From CADCTM01 sp049671305 (GTDB lineage: Bacteria > Cyanobacteriota > Cyanobacteriia > Cyanobacteriales > Coleofasciculaceae): a stretch of DNA of 39,954 nucleotides. This document shows, one piece after another, positions 8,402 through 15,127 of the stretch. How positions within the stretch are numbered: position 1 is the first letter of the stretch; every line of letters begins with the position of its first letter. Made by a program: the position numbers and the translations under genes. The stretch spans positions 1-39,954 of the forward strand of contig JBATUR010000079.1 in assembly GCA_049671305.1 (NCBI GenBank), in the 5' to 3' direction. Under the pieces are notes generated by a model, which saw nothing but the letters and a program-made list of their open reading frames with translations, did not search any database and had not been told where the DNA came from.

Positions 8402-9886
8402 CTAGTGACTAAAAGCAGCTCGTTTGTAAGCTTCGTCTAGGACTTCTGATAAAGTTGGGTGAGCGTGGACATGGGTTGCAAGGCTATTTACAGATTGTCT
8501 TTGTGCGATCGCATTTGAGGCTTCGTGGATTAAATCTGAGGCATGGATACCCAAAATATGAACGCCTAATACTTCGCCCGTATCTTTGCGGTAAATTACC
8601 TTAGCAATGCCATCTGCCTCACCTTCAGCGATCGCTTTTGAGTTGCCTTTAAAGTAAGACCGTACAGATGCTACTTCAAATCCGGATTGTTCTCCCAACT
8701 CCTTTGCTGCTGGCTCAGTTAGCCCCACATAACTAATTTCTGGATGAGTAAACGCGGCGGCGGGAATGCTGCGATAATCCATTGTGCGCTGCCGTCCACA
8801 AATATTTTCGACGGCGGCAATACCTTGAGCTGAGGCAGCGTGTGCTAGCATCATTTGCCCTGTGGCATCGCCAATTGCCCAAAGATGAGGTACAGCTTCG
8901 CCTGCCGATAACACAGCCATTGTCTCGTTGACATTGATAAAGCCGCGCCGATCAGTTTCCACGCCCACATTTTCTAAGCCCAAATTCTTAGTTGCGGGAA
9001 TGCGCCCAGTTGCTACCAAACAAGCATCAACTTCCAAAACCTCGACGATTTCTTTGGTTTTAGCGTCAGCGAGTTCAATAACTACAGGATTTCCTGGTGT
9101 CACCTTCATCGCCAACTTGCTGACATGAGTTTCAATATCACGGGGCGTAATCAAAATCCTCGTCGCCAATTTGGCAATATCCGGGTCAAAAGTCGGCATT
9201 AGTTGGTCTAGGGCTTCAATCATGGTGATTTCTGAACCTAGCGCCGTGTAGATGTCCGAGAACTCTAAACCAATATAACCGCTACCAATAATTGCGATCC
9301 AATCTGGTATCCAGTCCAACTTGATGGCGTCATCGCTGGTAAAGACAGTTTTGCCGTCAATTTCAATACCTGGAGGCACAAAAGGTATGGAACCGGTAGA
9401 TAAAATAATGTCTTTTGCGCTAAAGGTTTTCTCGCCGCTGTCTGTAACAACTGATACTTTTTGTTGTCCAGCCACCTTGCCCCAACCTTGAATAATCTCA
9501 ACGCCTAAACGTTTGAGGCTGTTGGTGAGGTCGCCGCGAATCTTAGTTACCAGATTACCAGCATGATCGGCGATCGCTTTTTGGTCAAACTCCACACTGC
9601 CAACATGAATACCCAGCGCCTTCAGATGGTCAGCATTGCGTAAGTCTCGCACCCGTCCTGATGCCGCGAGTAGCGCCTTGGAGGGGATACAGCCGCGATT
9701 TACACAAGTACCACCCATCTCGTTTGATTCAATAATCGCCGTCTTCAAACCGCAGCTAACCGCGTGTAAGGCAGCACCATGACCACCAACACCGGCACCA
9801 ACTATCACTAAATCGTAATCAAATTCTTGAGTCACTTCTATCTCCTGGTGCGCGTCGCCCTCTTTATTGTCAACTTGAGTGATCAA
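8402..9886 (-). CDS. lpdA: Dihydrolipoyl dehydrogenase (E3)
   Basis: A 494-residue flavoprotein of the pyridine nucleotide-disulfide oxidoreductase family. FAD-binding GAGVGGHGAA is at 30-39. The redox-active disulfide is in GGTCVNRGCIPSK (C61 and C66), the NAD-binding motif in IGSGYIGLEF, and the second FAD contact in WAIGDATG. The dimer-interface catalytic pair is in HPTLSE (H476, E481). It reoxidises lipoyl groups of pyruvate and related dehydrogenase complexes and of glycine decarboxylase. The first 24 residues (acidic and Gln-rich) precede the fold; the ATG at 9884-9886 is kept because no better internal start is visible. It heads the probable lpdA-trpC transcription unit and is divergent from the small gene at 10102. 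Confidence 0.94.
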   Translation of the reverse strand: MITQVDNKEGDAHQEIEVTQEFDYDLVIVGAGVGGHGAALHAVSCGLKTAIIESNEMGGTCVNRGCIPSKALLAASGRVRDLRNADHLKALGIHVGSVEFDQKAIADHAGNLVTKIRGDLTNSLKRLGVEIIQGWGKVAGQQKVSVVTDSGEKTFSAKDIILSTGSIPFVPPGIEIDGKTVFTSDDAIKLDWIPDWIAIIGSGYIGLEFSDIYTALGSEITMIEALDQLMPTFDPDIAKLATRILITPRDIETHVSKLAMKVTPGNPVVIELADAKTKEIVEVLEVDACLVATGRIPATKNLGLENVGVETDRRGFINVNETMAVLSAGEAVPHLWAIGDATGQMMLAHAASAQGIAAVENICGRQRTMDYRSIPAAAFTHPEISYVGLTEPAAKELGEQSGFEVASVRSYFKGNSKAIAEGEADGIAKVIYRKDTGEVLGVHILGIHASDLIHEASNAIAQRQSVNSLATHVHAHPTLSEVLDEAYKRAAFSH

Positions 9887-10101
9887 TCAATGCAAGTCCT
9901 GACGTTGGATTTAAAGCAAAAAGTCTTGTTCTCTTGACTAATAGTTAGGGAATACTAACAACATAAAAAATTTTCTCCTCACAAAGTTTATTTACTATGA
10001 AACATTTGTCAGGCAAAATTCCTCAAATACACTGTTGTATCGTGGAAGTTTTCACCCAGTACTTTCTCGATCCAAAGCTGCCTGAAAGGAAATTTAACAC
10101 T

Positions 10102-10320
10102 ATGCATGAGCATCAGCAAAATCAGCGGATTGCTGCCAAGAGAGCTTTTACAGAATCTTTGAACCAATTACAGGATATCTTGCTTGAGGAACAACTTGCA
10201 GAAGCAGAAGCGCCTCCAACCAAAGATCCTGCCAATCACGGAATTGATGCCGAGGCTTGGGAAGAAGCAGCGGCTGACATCGATCAATTTTTTGGCGATG
10301 TACCATCAGATGAGGATTAA
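10102..10320 (+). CDS. Small acidic protein of unknown function
   Basis: A 72-residue protein beginning MHEHQQNQRIAAKRAF, with a basic/helical N-terminal half and a strongly acidic C-terminal half ending in DVPSDED. No domain is recognised. The frame is open back to an ATG at 9997, which would add 35 residues. I prefer the ATG at 10102 because the extension contains cysteine-rich, low-quality sequence and AAGGAAAT lies about a dozen bases before 10102. The gene converges on the RNA methyltransferase gene, with only 11 bases between stops. Confidence 0.55.
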   Translation: MHEHQQNQRIAAKRAFTESLNQLQDILLEEQLAEAEAPPTKDPANHGIDAEAWEEAAADIDQFFGDVPSDED

Positions 10321-10331
10321 AGACTAAAGCT

Positions 10332-11129
10332 TCAAATGCCATAGCACTGCTGACGTTGAGCTTCATAGAGCATTAAGGCAGCAGCGATCGCTACATTTAA
10401 TGATTCTACTCCTGGCATCAGCGGAATTTGCACTTGCAAATCAGCAGCAGCGACCAAATCAGCACTTAACCCAGCCGCTTCGTTGCCCAACAGCAATAAA
10501 GTCGGACGCCTTAAATCCACATCCCAATAACTTAACTTGGCATCAGGTACAGTGGCGACTACTTGTATTTGTTGAGTTTGACACTGACTAACCAGTGCTT
10601 TTAAATTTGTATTCACTGATACAGGCAATCGAAACCATTGACCTGCTGAGGAGCGTAACACCTTGGGATTATCCAAATCAACGCTATCCCCACTCAACCA
10701 CAAACGCTCGGCACCTGCGGCGGCAGCAGTGCGGATGATGGTGCCCAGATTACCAGGGTCTTGCACAGTTTCTAGTGCCAAGCCCACAGAAGTCAACAAA
10801 GGCAACTTTTGTGTATTTTCGGCAGCCGTTATACGTGTAGCCGTCGCTACAACGCCATCTGGTTGAACTGTGGTGGCGATCGCTTTTAGCACCTCTTCAC
10901 TAACAATTTCTGCCCGTTGACACCTGGCAACTGCCTCTTGCCAAAGTTGTTGATGACGTTCCTGCCATTGTGGTGTACAGCAAATAGTTACCAAAGGGTA
11001 ATCAACAGCACAAGCTGCTTCTAAAAGATGTGTACCCTCCAATAAAAATAATTGCTGCTCACGGCGTCCCTTTGCCTGATGCAGCTTTTTAATTTCCTTA
11101 ACCAAAGGATTTTGAGTACTTGTCAGCAT
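10332..11129 (-). CDS. SpoU/TrmH-family RNA 2'-O-methyltransferase
   Basis: A 265-residue protein with an N-terminal substrate-binding domain (residues 1-95; NPLVKEIKKL, FLLEGTHLLEA) and a C-terminal SPOUT methyltransferase domain. The three SpoU motifs are present: DPGNLGTIIRTAAAAG, LLGNEAAGL and VESLNVAIAAALMLYE. These form the knotted S-adenosylmethionine site. The family methylates ribose 2'-OH in tRNA or 23S rRNA; the sequence does not tell which nucleotide, so no gene symbol is given. It is immediately downstream of tRNA-Leu on the same strand (67 bases), which may reflect shared transcription. Confidence 0.88.
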   Translation of the reverse strand: MLTSTQNPLVKEIKKLHQAKGRREQQLFLLEGTHLLEAACAVDYPLVTICCTPQWQERHQQLWQEAVARCQRAEIVSEEVLKAIATTVQPDGVVATATRITAAENTQKLPLLTSVGLALETVQDPGNLGTIIRTAAAAGAERLWLSGDSVDLDNPKVLRSSAGQWFRLPVSVNTNLKALVSQCQTQQIQVVATVPDAKLSYWDVDLRRPTLLLLGNEAAGLSADLVAAADLQVQIPLMPGVESLNVAIAAALMLYEAQRQQCYGI

Positions 11130-11145
11130 TTTAAAAGATTGTGGA

Positions 11146-11185
11146 GTTAGGGAAAACTTAAAATTATTAAATTTTTCTCCCTAAC
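11146..11185 (-). terminator. Hairpin between tRNA-Leu and the RNA methyltransferase gene
   Basis: GTTAGGGA at 11146-11153 pairs with TCCCTAAC at 11178-11185 around an A/T-rich loop. On the minus strand it follows tRNA-Leu. The T-run after the stem is displaced by about ten bases, so it may serve as a processing or attenuation hairpin rather than a strong terminator. Confidence 0.35.
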
Positions 11186-11196
11186 CCTTAACATAA

Positions 11197-11280
11197 TGCG
11201 GAACCGGGGACTTGAACCCCGAAGTCCTTGCGAACACTAGAACCTGAATCTAGCGCGTCTACCAATTCCGCCAGTTCCGC
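11197..11280 (-). tRNA. tRNA-Leu(CAG)
   Basis: The minus strand folds into a class II tRNA: acceptor stem GCGGAAC/GTTCCGC, D-loop TGGTAGACGC, anticodon stem CTAGA/TCTAG enclosing TTCAGGT (anticodon CAG), a long variable arm, and a T arm with GTTCAAGTC. The discriminator base is A. The 3' CCA is not encoded (the next bases read TT). Confidence 0.96.
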
Positions 11281-11530
11281 TTTCCTGTTTTCGGTTTTCT
11301 TCGCAGCTTCTCATAATGCAGCAATCTCAGAAATTCGTCAAGCTGCCGCCCTAAATTAATTCCACCAGTAGACAGCCTCATCGCCACAAAACCGACTAGT
11401 AACCCAAGACTAACTAATAAAAAAAGCTAGACATTGGCAATCTTTCAGGTAGAATCAGAACCAAATTTTAAAATAATGTCTGCGGATTTCGCTAATTCTG
11501 GAGGATAGACCCATTAACCACTCTCTGAGT

Positions 11531-12931
11531 ATGATCGACACCCAATCTTTGCCTGAAGAAGATAAATCAGTTCTACAAATTTGGGGTAAAGCCTCCCTCA
11601 AAGGACACGTTAAAATTAGTGGCGCCAAAAACTCTGCCTTAGCAATTATGGCGGGTGCTTTACTTTGTCCTGAAGATTGCCGACTAAGAAATGTTCCTGC
11701 CCTCGTAGACATTGTACGCATGGGACAAATTCTCTCAGCTTTGGGCGTCAAGCTAGAGCGTAATGGTGATACCTTAGACATCGATGCCCGTCACCTTGAA
11801 CAATCTAAAGCACCTTACGAACTTGTGAGCCAGCTTCGAGCCAGCTTTTTTGTGATTGGTTCAGTGTTGGCACGTTTGGGAGTGGCGCGGGTGCCTCTAC
11901 CGGGCGGTTGTGCCATTGGTGCAAGACCTGTAGACCTCCATGTACGGGGGCTGCAAGCAATGGGAGCCCAAGTGCATATAGAACATGGCATCGTCCATGC
12001 TTATGTACCTGGAAGCAGCAAGAAGCTGAAAGGGGCAAAAATTTACCTAGACTACCCAAGTGTAGGCGCCACCGAAACTCTAATGATGGCGGCGACTTTG
12101 GCAGAAGGGGAAACCACCATTGAAAATGCTGCCCAAGAACCAGAAGTTACAGATTTGGCAAATTTTTGTATGGCAATGGGTGCAAAAATTCGCGGTGCTG
12201 GTACAAATACCATTGTGATTTCTGGTGTTCCTAAGTTACATTCGGTGGATTTTTCGATTATTCCTGACCGCATTGAAACGGGAACTTTTTTGATTGCTGG
12301 AGCAATTACCCATTCAGAAATCTCGCTTTCTCCGGTTGTTCCTGACCATCTCACGGCTGTAATTGCTAAGTTGCAAGATATTGGCGCAAAAGTGATTGTG
12401 GAAGGCGCTGACTGTCTGAGAATTGTGCCAGGAAAGCTACGGGCAACGGATATTGAAACTCTACCTTATCCAGGTTTTCCCACGGATATGCAGGCGCCGT
12501 TTATGGCTTTGCTGACGCGCTGTGAGGGTGATAGTGTAATTACTGAAACGGTCTTTGAAAATCGCCTTGGTCACGTTGCTGAGTTAAACCGCATGGGTGC
12601 TGATATTCGGGTTAAGGGCACTAATGCAATTATCCGGGGTGTACCAATGTTATCGGGTGCACCGGTTTTGGCAACAGATTTACGTGCCTCGGCGGCGTTA
12701 GTGCTAGCAGCCTTGGCAGCCGAAGGTAAAACGACGATTCAGGGGTTGCATCATTTAGACCGAGGCTACGACAATATAGAAGCCAAATTGCGGCAGTTAG
12801 GAGCCAAAATCCAACGAGTGCAAGATGATTCTGCTGAGGAAATGACGGCTCAAAGCAAACGAGTGCAAGATGATTCTGCTGAGGAAATGACGGCTCAAAG
12901 CAAAATTACGACGCCGCCGCAATCTGTGTAA
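11531..12931 (+). CDS. murA: UDP-N-acetylglucosamine 1-carboxyvinyltransferase
   Basis: A 466-residue enzyme that transfers enolpyruvate from phosphoenolpyruvate to UDP-GlcNAc, the first committed step of peptidoglycan synthesis. Key residues are present: K33-N34 (GAKNSALAIM), the fosfomycin-target cysteine C127 (LPGGCAIGARPVDLH) and the general base D319 (GFPTDMQAP). The core ends near residue 428. After it comes a tail containing a perfect tandem duplication of 15 residues (429-443 and 444-458, beginning RVQDDSAEEM) followed by ITTPPQSV. This tail lies outside the conserved fold and should not affect catalysis. The ATG at 11531 gives an N-terminal extension of about 15 residues before the fold. 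It is monocistronic, with a long-loop inverted repeat downstream. Confidence 0.95.
   Translation: MIDTQSLPEEDKSVLQIWGKASLKGHVKISGAKNSALAIMAGALLCPEDCRLRNVPALVDIVRMGQILSALGVKLERNGDTLDIDARHLEQSKAPYELVSQLRASFFVIGSVLARLGVARVPLPGGCAIGARPVDLHVRGLQAMGAQVHIEHGIVHAYVPGSSKKLKGAKIYLDYPSVGATETLMMAATLAEGETTIENAAQEPEVTDLANFCMAMGAKIRGAGTNTIVISGVPKLHSVDFSIIPDRIETGTFLIAGAITHSEISLSPVVPDHLTAVIAKLQDIGAKVIVEGADCLRIVPGKLRATDIETLPYPGFPTDMQAPFMALLTRCEGDSVITETVFENRLGHVAELNRMGADIRVKGTNAIIRGVPMLSGAPVLATDLRASAALVLAALAAEGKTTIQGLHHLDRGYDNIEAKLRQLGAKIQRVQDDSAEEMTAQSKRVQDDSAEEMTAQSKITTPPQSV
12815..12904 (+). repeat. 45-bp perfect tandem duplication in the murA 3' end
   Basis: Two identical, adjacent 45-base units (12815-12859 and 12860-12904), each beginning CGAGTGCAAGATGATTC. 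The unit length is a multiple of three, so the frame is kept and 15 residues are duplicated. Absence of any mismatch suggests a recent event. Confidence 0.97.
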
Positions 12932-13237
12932 GTATTGGTCTTATATTGCCAAGGCTGCCGCAACTATTAAAAGATCAGCGCTAAGTCAAGAGTAGGGTAT
13001 TTTTTCTTCTTTGCTTTTTTACTTTAGACTTAGCACTGAGCGGCAAGATTTAATTGCTAAATCAGTTGCTTAGAGCAAGATTGAGACATTAGCCGTTGTG
13101 GCGCGTCCTCGACTTTTTAGCTTAGATTGTTCTCATACTTTCTAAGGTTCATATCATAAGTCGGGGTTCTTGTTTTGTGCAGGCAGCTAATACTTGTAAC
13201 TAACAGAAGAAGAGCGGTTTTACTGGGAAATATTCGC
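12932..13237. other. Gene-free stretch downstream of murA with an imperfect inverted repeat
   Basis: CAGCGCTAAGTC at 12976-12987 pairs with GACTTAGCACTG at 13027-13038 (11 of 12 positions), with a 39-base T-rich loop. This may help end murA transcription, although the T-tracts are inside the loop. Nothing else is recognised. A minus-strand open frame crossing 13117-13302 looks like chance. Confidence 0.4.
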
Positions 13238-13420
13238 TTATTTCCGTATTTTTTGCTGATTTTTGGCTTCCCGTTGCATTCCCTTTTTTTGTAGGGATTC
13301 AATCATCTGGCGTCTTACTTCACTCGCCCATCGTTCAAAGTTGAAGTAGTGATTTTGCTCACCAATCGCTGTTTTGCTTTCTTGGTTGGGAGTTTGGTGT
13401 TTTTCTAATTGGGTATTCAT
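13238..13420 (-). CDS. Small protein of unknown function (60 aa)
   Basis: A 60-residue highly charged protein: a polar N-terminus rich in Gln/Lys/Thr, then HYFNFERWASEVRRQMIESL and a basic C-terminus (QREAKNQQKIRK). The amphipathic central helix with an aromatic start resembles other small cyanobacterial proteins, but I cannot name a family. There is no signal peptide or membrane segment. The ATG lies at 13418-13420. It is isolated, between murA (plus) and the glycosyltransferase (minus). Confidence 0.45.
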   Translation of the reverse strand: MNTQLEKHQTPNQESKTAIGEQNHYFNFERWASEVRRQMIESLQKKGMQREAKNQQKIRK

Positions 13421-13654
13421 GTTGAGACTTTACTAAACGCGATCAGCACAATGATAACTAATTGTCATGGCTAATCAACAGGATGAACAAAACTAATATC
13501 TCTTAATTAATTGCTATCTTCCTGTGATTTAAAACACATTCGTAGCTTTTTCATGCAGTAGTAACATGGAAATAAAGCGATTTATACATTAAGCTTTAAT
13601 TTCGCTCAAAATTATCAACAAACTGCTAAAAAGACAACTGTATTATTACTTAAA

Positions 13655-14863
13655 TTAGTTGATATTTTTAATCCATTGTAGATGTTTTGGCAGTAAATTT
13701 GCTAGGTTATAGCTTTTAAGAATTGTCTCTCGCGCCTTGTCTCGTATGGCTGCCATGCCAGTCGAATGCCGGAAAACTTCCTCAACGCGATCGCTTATTT
13801 CTTGGGGTGAAAAAAAGTCCACCAACAAACCATTAACTCCATCTTGAATTACCTCAGTTACAGGCGGTGTGCGCGATGCCACCACCAAACACCCTGTTGA
13901 AAGTGCCTCCAACATCGACCAAGATAAGACAAAAGGACGAGTTAAATATACATGAACAGTACTTGACTGAAGTACCTGTAAGTACTCCGAATAAGGTAGC
14001 AAACCTGTAAAATGAAGGCGTTTCAGGTCAAAGTCAAGCTTTGATAACATCAAATCTTTGTAAGTTTGATTATTGGGCAAATTTTTACCATAAGCTACCC
14101 GATTTTCTCCTACTACAACTACATGGCATTTTGGGCGTCGTTGTTGTAGTAATGCCACAGACTCCATAAACTGAGGAAAGCCGCGATAAGGTTCCATGCC
14201 CCGCGCCACATAAGTCACAATTTCTGGTACATCTTGTAAGTCTAAATTGAGGCGAGGTAAGATTAATTTCGCTTGCGGTTGTGGTTGAAAAAACTCTGTA
14301 TCAATGCCGTCATGCAAGACATTTATTTTGCTGTGATATTCTGGTGGAAATTGCTCTCGTTGCCAATAAGTTGGGGCTAAAGCGCGATCGCAACTATACA
14401 AATCGATTAGAATTGGTGCATTCTTAAGACGAATTCGCGCTTCATCATCAGCCTTAATTGGATCATCTAAGTCAAAATCGGCATCTGATCCATGTGCCTG
14501 ATAAAACCATTCAAAATAACACAAAAGTTCAGCTTTAGGAAAGATATCTTTAATTAATAAAGTCGGTCCCCAACCGGAATGTCCATAAACTAGATCTGGT
14601 ACAAAACCTTGGGCTTTTAATTGTTCCGATAAGCGATAAACTGCTTGTGCTTGAAGTACGGCATTTTCTAAAGGTTTGACGTAGTGATGAGTTTGGGGAT
14701 GAGCTATGCGAGAAGTTTGATAAAGTGCCTTATAAACTCCCGGCAAACTACCTTCTTTTCTGGCAGTTGCGAAGATAACTTGGTTGGAAGAATCTTTTGC
14801 TAAGGCAACGGCTAAATGACGAAATTGAGCGGAAAAATTGGGATGTAAAAATAAAATCCGCAT
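13655..14863 (-). CDS. GT4-family glycosyltransferase
   Basis: A 402-residue GT-B fold protein. The N-terminal domain starts MRILFLHPNFSAQFRHLA and carries YGHSGWGPTLLIKD and CYFEWFY. The nucleotide-sugar domain has VLHDGIDTEFF, YVARGMEPYRGF, VVVGENRVAYG and a C-terminal LEALSTGCLVVASRTPPVTEVIQDG. These assign it to the GT4 group that builds surface polysaccharides or glycolipids; donor and acceptor cannot be told. In the EX7E region the second Glu is present (MLEAL) but the first position is Phe (RPFVLSWSMLEA), which differs from many GT4 enzymes. No membrane segment is seen. It is a stand-alone gene; its start lies next to a cluster of palindromic repeats. Confidence 0.87.
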   Translation of the reverse strand: MRILFLHPNFSAQFRHLAVALAKDSSNQVIFATARKEGSLPGVYKALYQTSRIAHPQTHHYVKPLENAVLQAQAVYRLSEQLKAQGFVPDLVYGHSGWGPTLLIKDIFPKAELLCYFEWFYQAHGSDADFDLDDPIKADDEARIRLKNAPILIDLYSCDRALAPTYWQREQFPPEYHSKINVLHDGIDTEFFQPQPQAKLILPRLNLDLQDVPEIVTYVARGMEPYRGFPQFMESVALLQQRRPKCHVVVVGENRVAYGKNLPNNQTYKDLMLSKLDFDLKRLHFTGLLPYSEYLQVLQSSTVHVYLTRPFVLSWSMLEALSTGCLVVASRTPPVTEVIQDGVNGLLVDFFSPQEISDRVEEVFRHSTGMAAIRDKARETILKSYNLANLLPKHLQWIKNIN

Positions 14864-14886
14864 TTTGTTGATTATCCAAAGATTTG

Positions 14887-14912
14887 CCCCTCTCCCACAC
14901 TCTTGAGAGGGG
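14887..14912. repeat. CCCCTCTC/GAGAGGGG hairpin
   Basis: A perfect eight-base inverted repeat (14887-14894 and 14905-14912) with a ten-base loop, just upstream of the glycosyltransferase start. Motifs of this type recur in cyanobacterial intergenic DNA. No T-run follows on either strand, so a terminator role is doubtful. Confidence 0.5.
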
Positions 14913-14934
14913 AGTAAGAGAATCAGTAAGAATC

Positions 14935-15115
14935 TACCATATATGGTCGTAGAGACGTTCCGCCGGAACGTCTCTACAAAGGTTTCTGGCTACCATACAT
15001 ATATAGTCGTAGAGACGTTCCGCATTTTGTTGATGATTGACTAGATATTTTAAGTCTTACTACCATATATAGTCGTAGAGACGTTCCGCCGGAACGTCTC
15101 TACAAAGGTTTGTGG
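14935..15115. repeat. Cluster of three palindromic interspersed repeats
   Basis: Copy 1 (14935-14990) and copy 3 (15061-15115) are about 55-base units: TACCATATAT, RGTC, then a 29-base palindrome whose arms are GTAGAGACGTTCCG and CGGAACGTCTCTAC around a single C, then AAAGGTTTSTGGC. Copy 2 (14991-15023) has the left flank and left palindrome arm but breaks off at CCGC and continues with unrelated sequence. The elements encode nothing. They look like small palindromic repeats of the kind spread through filamentous cyanobacteria. Related, diverged palindromes occur at 28166-28194 and 28990-29017. Confidence 0.9.
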
Positions 15116-15127
15116 CTGATTTTTGGG

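Noticed and set aside
13117..13302. Minus-strand frame of 61 residues downstream of the 60-residue gene
   Set aside because: Overlaps the better-supported gene at 13238-13420 in another frame and has poor composition.
14935..15115. Possible small CRISPR array
   Set aside because: The units are palindromes with conserved flanks, uneven spacing, one half-copy and no cas genes; they fit interspersed repeats instead.
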